A DNA stretch of 64,000 nucleotides from Pelosinus fermentans (GTDB lineage Bacteria; Bacillota; Negativicutes; DSM-13327), in contig DJJR01000016.1 of the NCBI GenBank assembly GCA_002434245.1, positions 140,509-204,508 on the forward strand, given 5' to 3'. Positions 24,667-32,734 of the stretch are shown here, piece by piece (within the stretch, counting starts at the first letter, position 1; every line of letters starts with the position of its first letter). A program made the translations under genes and the position numbers. A model generated the notes under the pieces. The model ran no database searches and had not been told where the DNA came from. It worked only from the letters and a program-made list of their open reading frames with translations.

Positions 24667-24694
24667 TATTGTATGCTAAGTGAATACAGGAGGT
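24667..24694 (-). promoter_or_regulatory. Sigma-K/sigma-E-like promoter of the small glycine-rich gene
   Basis: On the minus strand, AC at 24694-24693, a 17-base spacer, then CATACAATA. This fits the sigma-K form AC-N16/17-CATANNNTA; the sigma-E -10 is similar. Confidence 0.45.
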
Positions 24695-24810
24695 ACCAAG
24701 ATAAAATCGAATATAAGGATGTAATTCTTAATAATAACATAAATAAAGTTGAAATATTAAAGAGTTTCCGCTTTTCAAGTTTAGGATACTAAAATAGTTA
24801 GACACAATTA

Positions 24811-24853
24811 AAATGACTATGTAATTGCAGATTATCTGCTTACATAGTCATTT
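24811..24853 (-). terminator. Hairpin at the end of ohyA
   Basis: AAATGACTATGTAA (24811-24824) and TTACATAGTCATTT (24840-24853) are perfect complements, enclosing a small CAGA/TCTG hairpin. It directly follows the ohyA stop on the minus strand. Confidence 0.7.
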
Positions 24854-24855
24854 CT

Positions 24856-26433
24856 TTATCGGAAGGAAGTGATAAAAGTGTCAAATAATATTCTCACATC
24901 ATATTGATGTTGGTTGATAGGTATAACTTCCTTATTTAATTTGAGAAGAGAATAGACGGCCATTTGTGCTGATCGAACAGAATATTCTACAGTAAAAACA
25001 ACGTCGTCAGGTATTTCAGCGAATTGACCTAGGAAAGCGAGATTGGTTGAGCCTTTCGGTATAACTTCCGGTCGGTCCGCTCTTACCCTCGGCATGAACT
25101 GGCTGGTTATAAATGGCATCATGCAGGGAATGCAGTTAGAGGTTTTAAGAATTAAGGGAATATGCTTATGGAATCTAAGATGAGAGCATAATTCAATTAA
25201 TATTTCCTCGCCTGTACATTCAGACATCTTTTTTGGTATATAGTTACCAATATTGTTAGGAAATAAAGAATAGCCCCAAAAGACTTTAATATTCTCAGGC
25301 TGATTGATAAAATGCGGCTGATAGGCTAAGACAATAGACATAAACCAATTGGAATCTTTAAAAGTTACTAGAGCGCCTGTACCGTATGAATTACCTGAGA
25401 ACTTTTCCATTAAATCAAAGAATATAGGATCTTTACAAGTGACCGTAAAGGATTCCCACAAGGATTTATCAATATGATCTGAAAAGACAGATGGAGAACC
25501 CAAATCAGGCTGTTTTCTTACAATGTTTTCCCACAATGTAAAAGATGCACCTTTGGATCCAAGGCGAGGGGCTGAGGTCATAGATCCGAGACTATAACCT
25601 TCTGTCATAGATCCATTTGTAACAAAAACCAAGTCAGTATTATGAACCGTTATTTCTTTTTGCTTTCCTGCATCTAAGTAGTGGATACGCTCAATTGTTT
25701 TTTCCTCTTGTGATGGCTTAAAATCAAGATCTGTTACCTTGCAATTCATTTCAAAATGGACATCTTGTCCTCCAAGCCATTTTATAATGGGCAATATAAT
25801 AGAATCATACTGATTGTAGGGGGTTCGAGTTACGCCTGCTAACGTATGAATACGAGGAAATTCGTGCATGAACCGATTGAGGTAACGCTTAAATTCGATA
25901 GCACTGTGCCAAGGCTGAAAAGCAAAAGTAGTAGCCCACATGTACCAAAAATTGGTTTTAAAGAAGGAAGGTGAAAAACATTGCTCAATCGTGTAGGTTT
26001 TAAGAGCATCTTCCGGACTAATGGTAAGTTTTATTAAATCCATTCGGTCTTTGTTGCTAAAACCCATCGTATTGACATCTACTATTTTGCCATTTTCATC
26101 GACTAACCTAGCTTTAGCATGGGTTTGTACTTTTTTATCAAAAGCAATGATTTCATCTCTCACAGAGATTTGAGGGTCAGTAATAGAAGGAATAAACTTT
26201 AAAAGTTCCCAAGTGCATTCATAAGCTTCGTCGTTTAACATTCTGCCTCCGCGCAGGACATATCCTTTTTCTGCTGAACCAGTTCCATCGCAACTTCCGC
26301 CTGTAATGTTCATCTCTTCGAAAATATGGATATTTTTTCCTGGGAAATGACCATCTCGAATCAAATAAACAGCGGCCGCCAGAGAACCAACACCAGCCCC
26401 AACAAGATAAGCTTTTGTATCATGATTTGCCAT
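24856..26433 (-). CDS. ohyA: Oleate hydratase (myosin-cross-reactive antigen family, FAD)
   Basis: Adds water to cis double bonds of oleate-type fatty acids (10-hydroxystearate from oleate), detoxifying them at the membrane. With ATG at 26433 (TGGAGG upstream) it has 525 residues. The FAD-binding start AYLVGAGVGSLAAAVYLI, the GGSCDGTG loop and RGGRMLNDEAYECTW are hallmarks of the family. It is somewhat shorter than the 590-residue staphylococcal enzyme. It is divergent from an AraC regulator. A hairpin follows the stop. Confidence 0.92.
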   Translation of the reverse strand: MANHDTKAYLVGAGVGSLAAAVYLIRDGHFPGKNIHIFEEMNITGGSCDGTGSAEKGYVLRGGRMLNDEAYECTWELLKFIPSITDPQISVRDEIIAFDKKVQTHAKARLVDENGKIVDVNTMGFSNKDRMDLIKLTISPEDALKTYTIEQCFSPSFFKTNFWYMWATTFAFQPWHSAIEFKRYLNRFMHEFPRIHTLAGVTRTPYNQYDSIILPIIKWLGGQDVHFEMNCKVTDLDFKPSQEEKTIERIHYLDAGKQKEITVHNTDLVFVTNGSMTEGYSLGSMTSAPRLGSKGASFTLWENIVRKQPDLGSPSVFSDHIDKSLWESFTVTCKDPIFFDLMEKFSGNSYGTGALVTFKDSNWFMSIVLAYQPHFINQPENIKVFWGYSLFPNNIGNYIPKKMSECTGEEILIELCSHLRFHKHIPLILKTSNCIPCMMPFITSQFMPRVRADRPEVIPKGSTNLAFLGQFAEIPDDVVFTVEYSVRSAQMAVYSLLKLNKEVIPINQHQYDVRILFDTFITSFR

Positions 26434-26760
26434 CGATAAGCCTCCATTTTTTATTAACCTAGTTTTGGAAATACAGTAATAACAGCTATTATAAAGTTTG
26501 TACATTCTTAATAAAAATATGTGAAAAAGCTAGAACCTTATAATAAGAGAATACCAATTATACAGATGCCAAAGTATAAATCCATTGCTTTATTTTGTTG
26601 ACTTTCAGTGTAAAGATTGTTACTATCTATATGATAATCAATATCAATTACTTGGAATAGTACTAATAGTTACATGAAATTATCATTTAGATAAGGCTAA
26701 AAGCTCCTGAATTAGTTATAGCTCATAGGAAGTTTAGCAGTACATTTCGGAAAGGGTGAG
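26434..26760. promoter_or_regulatory. Divergent regulatory gap between ohyA and the AraC gene
   Basis: A rightward promoter TTGACT-N17-TACTAT (26598-26626) is visible. It is followed by ATGATAATCAATATCAATTA (26631-26650), which weakly resembles a Fur box. The leader to the AraC-type gene is about 125 bases. No gene is seen in this 327-bp gap. Confidence 0.45.
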
Positions 26761-27771
26761 ATGATAATGTTTGACATGCAGATGAAGCCATATGAAATGA
26801 TAAATGTAGTGAACGAAAATTGTCCAGTATGTGAAGGATTTGGGAGAATATATAATTTTCAAAACAGCGGATATGAATTCACAATTCCTGCAGAAATTGG
26901 GCATGGATATTGCAAGCAGATTGTAGCAAACCCACAGTTTCAAGTATTGTATTTTGATATGAATTTCTCGCAGAGAATGGAAGTGCAGGGGATATCCCGG
27001 ACACCTCATATTGACTTGTTTTTTTGCTTTGAAGAAGGCTTTCAATGGACATTCCAAGGAATGAAAACGCAATTAGGAATGTTCGCAGGTGAGAGTTTTT
27101 TAGTTAAAAGCAGGAAAAACCAAAAAAGGTGTATGTATCCATCAGGAGAAAAAATTCGTTTTATGCAAATCAAAATGAATTTGCATAAATTTGAAGAGCT
27201 TATAAATAAAATTTGTGATGAATGGGACATTTCGGGAATAGGAGAGTGGGAGGAAATCTTTCACCGTAGCAGCATAAGCCCAGCAATACATGTCATTTTA
27301 CAGCAGATGCTGAATTGTCCTTATAAAAGCACGCTAAAAAATATGTTTATAGAAGGTAAGATACTAGAGTTATTTGCAGTATATTTTAATAAATCATTGT
27401 TTGAGAGAGATAAGGTAGACCATCGAATAAAACTTTCTACTATTGATATTAAAAGTATCTATAAGGCTCGAGAAGTATTAGATGATCGAATCCTTGTCCC
27501 TACATCGTTAGTTTGCTTAGCAAAACTGGTGTGTTTAAATGAATTTAAATTAAAACATGGTTTTAAAAGAATCTTTGGGGAAACGGTTCATGCATATGTT
27601 ATTACCAAGAGACTAGAGTTGGCACGGCAGCTTTTTGAACAAAAGCGAATGTCAGTTAGTGAAGTGGCAGGTGCAATCGGTTATGCAAATTCCAGCCATT
27701 TTGCTCAAGCTTTCCGTAAAAAATTTGGTGTAAATCCGAAAGAGTATTTGCGATATGTGGTAAAAGAATAA
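26761..27771 (+). CDS. AraC-family transcriptional regulator (PchR-like)
   Basis: A 336-residue regulator. The first 230 residues are a ligand-sensing domain; the C-terminal 100 residues hold two helix-turn-helix units, LAKLVCLNEFKLKHGF and VSEVAGAIGYANSSHFAQAF, ending FGVNPKEYLR. This wording is close to the PchR/YbtA branch, which often senses siderophores, so an iron link is possible. Start ATG at 26761 or 26767. It lies between ohyA (divergent) and an MFS gene (same strand); either could be a target. Confidence 0.85.
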   Translation: MIMFDMQMKPYEMINVVNENCPVCEGFGRIYNFQNSGYEFTIPAEIGHGYCKQIVANPQFQVLYFDMNFSQRMEVQGISRTPHIDLFFCFEEGFQWTFQGMKTQLGMFAGESFLVKSRKNQKRCMYPSGEKIRFMQIKMNLHKFEELINKICDEWDISGIGEWEEIFHRSSISPAIHVILQQMLNCPYKSTLKNMFIEGKILELFAVYFNKSLFERDKVDHRIKLSTIDIKSIYKAREVLDDRILVPTSLVCLAKLVCLNEFKLKHGFKRIFGETVHAYVITKRLELARQLFEQKRMSVSEVAGAIGYANSSHFAQAFRKKFGVNPKEYLRYVVKE

Positions 27772-27792
27772 TGGTTTAGCTTTATGCATTAG

Positions 27793-27828
27793 AAATGCTG
27801 CTTAGTAAATTACTAGCAGCATTTTTTA
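27793..27828 (+). terminator. Terminator of the AraC-type gene
   Basis: AAATGCTGCTTAGTA pairs with TACTAGCAGCATTT (one mismatch), followed by TTTATCC. Confidence 0.85.
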
Positions 27829-27949
27829 TCCGTTTTTCATCTCTAAAAATCCTTTTTTGAGTAGAGAGGCGATTGTAGCATCCTGTACAATATTGATAAA
27901 GATAATCAATTTCATAAAATCAAAACGAATAGTAAAGTGGGGAAGTCAT

Positions 27950-29158
27950 TTGAATTTACAATTTGCAAAGAGTCAAAAAGAATTCTGGATTATGGTTTTG
28001 ACAGGTATGTTTCTTATTATTACGACAACTGGTTTTGTTCGCATGGCCTATGGAGTAGTCCTTCCTTATATGCAAGAAAGCCTAGCTCTATCATTTTCCG
28101 AGGTCGGAATGCTTGGAACCTTCATGTTTCTGGGGTACTTGCTAACTGTTGGATTGTCAGGGGTCTTAGCGGTTCGATGGGGATCAAAAGCCGTACTGCT
28201 GGTAGGAGGATGGAGCGTAACGATTAGTTTATTTGGTTTAGCTTGGGGGTCATCTTTTTGGTGGGTTTCCTTATTCATGTTCACTGCTGGAGCTGGAAGT
28301 GCTCTTGTATTTACTCCTCTGATGTCATTAACAATAGGATGGTTCCCAGATAAAAGAGGAATGGTATTAGGTTTTTTATTGAGCGGGGCAGGAATTGGCA
28401 TGTTTTTAAATGGCATTTTGGTTCCGAGTATAGTTAAACAATTTCCTGAACTGGGGTGGCGTGCAGTATGGCTATTGTTTGGGGCAGTTTCTCTTGGTGT
28501 TATTATACTTGCTATTCAGGTTTTAAAGAATCCTATCATACAAATAAAAAAAGACAGCAGCGAGGAAAAACCAAAATGGCTGCATAATAAGGAATTGATT
28601 AAAATTGCCTGGCTGTATTTTCTTGTAGGAGTAGGATATTTAATTCCAATTTTGTATCAAAGTGTTTATATGATAGAACTTGGCACTCCTGATAACATTG
28701 CGGGAGGCGTTTTTGCAGTAGCAGGAGTTTTTGCCATTGCAGGAGGACCGGTTTGGGGAATGATTTCAGATAAAATAGGATCACAAAGGACTTTAATTAC
28801 AGCCTTGCTTTGGGCTATCGCCGGAGATCTTATTCCTCTTATGTTTCACAACTTGGTGAGTTTTATTATATCTGCTGTCATTTGGGGATCATCCATAGGG
28901 GGAATCCTTGCTTTAATTCAAGTGAAGGCATCCCATCAGGTTCCTCAAAAGTATATTTCAGCGGCAATTGGTTTTATCTCTGCCTTTTATGCTGTAGGAC
29001 AAATGCTAGGTCCAGGGCTTGCAGGATGGATGATTGAGTATCATGGAGGTTTTGCATCTGCGTATTGTTTTGGTGCATTGATTTATTTTATAGGATTACT
29101 ATTGACCTTAAGTTTAAAGACAGAACACATCAAAGTCACTTCTACAAAAGAGTCTTAA
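27950..29158 (+). CDS. MFS transporter, YbfB/YjiJ-like
   Basis: About 402 residues and 12 membrane helices. VRMAYGVVLPYMQESLAL at TM1, SFSEVGMLGTFMFLGY, GWFPDKRGMVLGFLLSGAG in the central region and WGMISDKIGSQRTL are visible. The TTG at 27950 is chosen behind GGGGAAG, since residues read from the GTG at 27857 do not look like membrane-protein N-terminus. An independent gene bounded by terminators. Substrate unknown; a role with the AraC regulator is possible. Confidence 0.8.
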   Translation: MNLQFAKSQKEFWIMVLTGMFLIITTTGFVRMAYGVVLPYMQESLALSFSEVGMLGTFMFLGYLLTVGLSGVLAVRWGSKAVLLVGGWSVTISLFGLAWGSSFWWVSLFMFTAGAGSALVFTPLMSLTIGWFPDKRGMVLGFLLSGAGIGMFLNGILVPSIVKQFPELGWRAVWLLFGAVSLGVIILAIQVLKNPIIQIKKDSSEEKPKWLHNKELIKIAWLYFLVGVGYLIPILYQSVYMIELGTPDNIAGGVFAVAGVFAIAGGPVWGMISDKIGSQRTLITALLWAIAGDLIPLMFHNLVSFIISAVIWGSSIGGILALIQVKASHQVPQKYISAAIGFISAFYAVGQMLGPGLAGWMIEYHGGFASAYCFGALIYFIGLLLTLSLKTEHIKVTSTKES

Positions 29159-29213
29159 GCTTATAAAAAGTAAAAGCTTCGCAAAGATGCGAGGCTTTTA
29201 CTTTTATAAGCTT
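29157..29213. terminator. Long bidirectional terminator
   Basis: AAGCTTATAAAAAGTAAAAG and CTTTTACTTTTATAAGCTT are near-complements, with an inner GCTTCGC/GCGAGGC stem. Serves the convergent MFS and secreted-protein genes. Confidence 0.9.
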
Positions 29214-29649
29214 AAGGTTGATAGACAGCTTTAACTCCATAAATAGTGCTATAATACGTACCGCCACGTATACCGTCAGCTTGTACTACAATAGTTCCAC
29301 TTCCATAGGAAATGGGGACTTTAAATTGATATACCCATCCAGTATAAGGATTACCAATGCCCTCTCTGGTAAAAGGTTCGGTAACTAGAGTTGTTGGAAT
29401 TTTACTGCCATTTTGATATAAAAAAATACGATTAGGATCAGGATAGCCAATAAAACGAACCGCTATATAAAAATTTTGTCCATATAAGGTTGTTCTGGGG
29501 ATGTCTCGGACTTCTATCCAATCCGTATTTTCAGCACCAACGTGCGTAATTTGAATACTTGATAGATTTGGAGCTGGTCCAGCATTTACACTAGAAGTTA
29601 CTAAAGTGAATAGGCAAAGTAATACAACTGACATCATCAACTTTTTCAT
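29212..29649 (-). CDS. Secreted protein of unknown function
   Basis: A 145-residue protein with a clear signal peptide (MKKLMMSVVLLCLFTLVTSS, cleavage near VNAGPA). The mature part is about 120 residues and beta-rich (YIAVRFIGYPDPNRIFLYQN, KVPISYGSGTIVVQADG), resembling an immunoglobulin-like or carbohydrate-binding fold. No Cys in the mature part. AAGGAG precedes the ATG. I do not recognise the family. It is a lone gene. Confidence 0.7.
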   Translation of the reverse strand: MKKLMMSVVLLCLFTLVTSSVNAGPAPNLSSIQITHVGAENTDWIEVRDIPRTTLYGQNFYIAVRFIGYPDPNRIFLYQNGSKIPTTLVTEPFTREGIGNPYTGWVYQFKVPISYGSGTIVVQADGIRGGTYYSTIYGVKAVYQP

Positions 29650-29754
29650 AGATTTAGCACTCCTTTTATGGCTTGATTAACTAGGTTTTAACTTCTACAA
29701 AAAGTTTGTTTTTCCTTTGAAATTAGAGGATTTAGAACATATATTATATTTTTC

Positions 29755-29784
29755 TTGAGATATTCCCCCTATGAGAGATATAAT
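29755..29784 (+). promoter_or_regulatory. Promoter with C-tract operator for the CsoR-type gene
   Basis: TTGAGA, an 18-base spacer and TATAAT. The spacer contains TATTCCCCCTATGAGA, the kind of C/G-tract used by CsoR/RcnR proteins. An inverse copy AGGGGTAT lies at 29797-29804. This suggests autoregulation. Confidence 0.45.
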
Positions 29785-29806
29785 AAAAAGCATGGAGGGG
29801 TATTTT

Positions 29807-30082
29807 ATGCAAAACCACAAACATGTTCATCAGAAACAAATTATTAATAGACTAGCTAGAATAGAAGGTCACGTTAGAGCCGTAAAACAGATGGCTGTTG
29901 ATGAACGCGATTGCCCTGAAATATTGCTGCAGATTGCTGCTGTGCGCAAAGCTCTTGATAACACTGCAAAGCTTATTCTTAAGGATCATCTGGAACACTG
30001 CCTGATTCATGCCGTCCAAGAAGGGGAGCAGGATAAGTTCTTGAAGAATTTGCAGGAGGCAATTGATCGTTACATCAAGTAA
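29807..30082 (+). CDS. CsoR/RcnR-family metal-sensing repressor
   Basis: A 91-residue all-helical DUF156 repressor. INRLARIEGHVRAVKQM near residue 12 is the DNA-binding part. The metal ligands expected of copper sensors are present: Cys in RDCPEILL and His plus Cys in DHLEHCLIHA (H-x3-C). The start is ATG at 29807 with GGAGGGG upstream. No copper transporter or chaperone gene adjoins it, so the controlled gene is either itself, the next hydrolase or elsewhere. Persulfide sensing (CstR type) is an alternative. Confidence 0.85.
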   Translation: MQNHKHVHQKQIINRLARIEGHVRAVKQMAVDERDCPEILLQIAAVRKALDNTAKLILKDHLEHCLIHAVQEGEQDKFLKNLQEAIDRYIK

Positions 30083-30148
30083 ATGGACGGGAAGAAGCAG
30101 TAAGTTGCAAAACTAGGTTGCTTATGGATTAAACGAGAGGAAATTAGG

Positions 30149-30874
30149 ATGCCATTGCAAATGGATATAATTTATTTGGAAAATAGTGGTTTTGTTGTAC
30201 AAACTACACAACATACTTTGGTTTTTGATTATTATCAAGATACTTCAGATACCATTGCCAAACTGTTACAAAAGAGAAAACTTTTACATGTATTTTCTTC
30301 TCATAGTCATCATGATCATTTTAATCCGATCATAAGTACATGGCAGGATCAGGTAGCCGCGTTTTTTCTAAGTGATGATATTGGCAATGTAGGTATTCGT
30401 CCTGAAAAAATTGTTTGGCTGCGACCTTATGAAACAAGTGTTCATGGAGACTTAAAAGTTAAAGCTTATGGTTCTACTGATCTGGGAGTTTCTTATTTAG
30501 TTGAAGTGGATGGATGGCGATTATTTCATGCTGGTGACTTAAATTGGTGGCATTGGAAATGGGACCATAAATATAATCAAGTGTTAGCTCAAAATCTTTT
30601 TGAAAAAGAAATGGATAAATTAGAAGGCTTGCAATTGGATGTGGCTTTCTTTCCTGTGGATAGTCGATTAGAAGAGTATCGATCAATTGGGGTGAAAGAA
30701 TTCTGCAGTAGAGTTAATGTAGAGCAATTAGTAGTGATGCATACTCGCGGCGAAAGATGGAGTCCTCCTTCTGGATTTTTCCCAAAGGGAAACGTTGTTG
30801 CTTCCTGGTGTCCTATTTTTTCTGGAGATCGATTGCAATTGAAGAAACAGCAAAGAGCTGCCATTGATTTTTGA
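30149..30874 (+). CDS. Metallo-beta-lactamase-fold hydrolase (UlaG-like)
   Basis: A 241-residue MBL-fold protein. The metal motif HSHHDH (about residue 52) and HAGDLNWWHWKW near 128 are seen, and VVMHTRG near 197 supplies the last histidine. AGAGG precedes the ATG. It is 66 bases from the CsoR-type gene and may be cotranscribed. The fold covers many hydrolases, so no substrate is offered. Confidence 0.8.
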   Translation: MPLQMDIIYLENSGFVVQTTQHTLVFDYYQDTSDTIAKLLQKRKLLHVFSSHSHHDHFNPIISTWQDQVAAFFLSDDIGNVGIRPEKIVWLRPYETSVHGDLKVKAYGSTDLGVSYLVEVDGWRLFHAGDLNWWHWKWDHKYNQVLAQNLFEKEMDKLEGLQLDVAFFPVDSRLEEYRSIGVKEFCSRVNVEQLVVMHTRGERWSPPSGFFPKGNVVASWCPIFSGDRLQLKKQQRAAIDF

Positions 30875-30891
30875 TAAGTGGCAGCTCTTTT
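30852..30891 (+). terminator. Terminator of the MBL-fold gene
   Basis: AAAGAGCTGCCA pairs with TGGCAGCTCTTT, followed by TATATT. It overlaps the stop codon of the gene. Confidence 0.85.
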
Positions 30892-30965
30892 ATATTGATT
30901 AGTATTTAACATAAAACAATAAGTGGAATAGAATAATATAACTTAAATAATTTGGATGCTAAGAG

Positions 30966-31001
30966 AAAAAACTTCATCCTGAATTTAGGATGGGGTTTTA
31001 T
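30966..31001 (+). terminator. Hairpin with T-rich tail before the acyl-CoA ligase
   Basis: AAAACTTCATCC pairs with GGATGGGGTTTT (with G-T pairs), then ATTTTAT. It follows one terminator and precedes the ligase by 45 bases. It could be a second terminator or an attenuator of the ligase gene. Confidence 0.55.
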
Positions 31002-31045
31002 TTTATATGGAAGGAACTTATTCTTAGCTTTGGAGGGAGATAATA

Positions 31046-32686
31046 GTGAGAAATTTCGGTAAGATTACCATAGGCCAGTTAATTGATTTGAGGGCAAAAG
31101 AAAATACGAAGACAGAAGCCTTAGTGTATTCTGATCTTAATTTACGGCATAATTACGACGATTTCCGTCACGCTTGCATTCAGGCTGCTAAAGGTTTAAT
31201 GAAACTAGGTGTGCAAAAAGGAGAGCATATTGCCATTTGGGCTACAAATGTGCCTCAGTGGGTTATTACTCAATTCGGCAGCGCCAAAATGGGAGCCGTA
31301 TTAGTAACAGTGAATACGAATTACAAGATATTTGAATTAGAGTATTTATTAAAACAGTCGGATACGACTACTCTTATCTTAATTAAAGGGACAAAAAGCT
31401 CAGATTATATCAGTATGCTGTATCAACTTTGCCCTGAGCTTCATAACTGCAAGCCAGGAGAACTTAAATCACAGAGATTGCCGTTTTTGAGAAATATTAT
31501 AGTAATTGATGAAAATAACTATCCTGGCATGTTTACCTGGAATGAACTAATTGGAATAGGGAGCACAGTAACGGATGAAGAACTGGCAGTTCGTGAAGAT
31601 TCTCTAGACCCGGATGATGTGATTAGCATGATGTATACTTCAGGGACGACGGGCTTTCCAAAAGGGGTTATGCTCACTCATAATAACTTGATTGGCAATG
31701 CCTGCAGCCTTGCGGAGTGTATGGACTTCACGGAAAAAGACCGATTATGTATTCCTGTTCCTTTTTTCCATTGTTTTGGATGTGTACTGGGAACAATGGC
31801 TTGTGTAGTATCTGGTGCCACTATGGTTCCAATCGTAGTGTTTAATCCCATCAAAGTGCTTGAAATAATTGAAAAAGAACGCTGCACTGCCGTTCATGGA
31901 GTACCTACGATGTTCATAATGGAGTTAGAAGAAATGGGAAAGAACAAATATGATACCTCGTTTCTACGGACTGGTATTATGGCTGGATCACCTTGTCCTA
32001 TTGAGGTAATGAAGAAAGTTGTAGATCAGATGGGAGTTAGAGAAATCACCATCACATATGGTCAGACTGAAGCCTCGCCGGGCATTACCATGACTAGAAC
32101 AGATGATCCTCTGGAATTGCGGGTGACTACTGTAGGGCGAGCTCTGCCTAACGTAGAGGTGAAAATAATTGACCCGGAAAATGGAAAAGAAGTACCTGTC
32201 AATACACAGGGCGAGCTTTGCTCCCGAGGTTACAACACGATGAAGGGATATTATAAAATGATCGAAGCGACTGCTGCAGCTATTGATAATGATGGTTGGC
32301 TGCACACCGGAGATCTAGCAGTCATGGATGAAAATGGTTATTGTAAAATTACAGGACGATTAAAAGATATGATTATCCGCGGCGGAGAAAATATCTATCC
32401 ACGTGAAATTGAGGAATTTATTTATACGCACCCTAAAGTGAAAGATGTGCAAGTTGTAGGAGTGCCTAGTGAAAAATATGGAGAGGAAGTCATGGCATTT
32501 ATCCAAATAAAACCAGGAAATTCAATTGCAGAAGAGGAACTTAAGGAGTATTGCCGAGAGAAAATAGCTCGTTATAAGATACCTAAGTATATTGCCTTCG
32601 TAGAAGACTATCCGATAACGGCCAGCGGCAAGATCCAAAAATATAAACTGCGTGAACTGGCTATGGAACTATTGGGGATACGCTGA
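31046..32686 (+). CDS. Long/medium-chain acyl-CoA ligase (AMP-binding)
   Basis: Activates a carboxylic acid with ATP and CoA. The 546-residue protein carries the complete adenylate-former set: MMYTSGTTGFPKGVMLTH near residue 196 (P-loop), YGQTEASP near 341, TGDLAVMDENGY near 422, KDMIIRGGENIYP near 440 and the catalytic-lysine segment ASGKIQKYKLRE near 526. The start GTG at 31046 follows GGAGGGAG. It belongs to the FadD-like fatty-acyl group; the substrate chain is not determined. A single gene with its own terminator. Confidence 0.9.
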   Translation: MRNFGKITIGQLIDLRAKENTKTEALVYSDLNLRHNYDDFRHACIQAAKGLMKLGVQKGEHIAIWATNVPQWVITQFGSAKMGAVLVTVNTNYKIFELEYLLKQSDTTTLILIKGTKSSDYISMLYQLCPELHNCKPGELKSQRLPFLRNIIVIDENNYPGMFTWNELIGIGSTVTDEELAVREDSLDPDDVISMMYTSGTTGFPKGVMLTHNNLIGNACSLAECMDFTEKDRLCIPVPFFHCFGCVLGTMACVVSGATMVPIVVFNPIKVLEIIEKERCTAVHGVPTMFIMELEEMGKNKYDTSFLRTGIMAGSPCPIEVMKKVVDQMGVREITITYGQTEASPGITMTRTDDPLELRVTTVGRALPNVEVKIIDPENGKEVPVNTQGELCSRGYNTMKGYYKMIEATAAAIDNDGWLHTGDLAVMDENGYCKITGRLKDMIIRGGENIYPREIEEFIYTHPKVKDVQVVGVPSEKYGEEVMAFIQIKPGNSIAEEELKEYCREKIARYKIPKYIAFVEDYPITASGKIQKYKLRELAMELLGIR

Positions 32687-32705
32687 GCGTATCCCTGTTT
32701 TTTCA
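32675..32705 (+). terminator. Terminator of the acyl-CoA ligase
   Basis: GGGATACGC-TGA-GCGTATCCC followed by TGTTTTTTTC. The loop is the stop codon of the gene. Confidence 0.92.
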
Positions 32706-32734
32706 ATTCGTTAGTTAAACATCACTTCAAAAGA

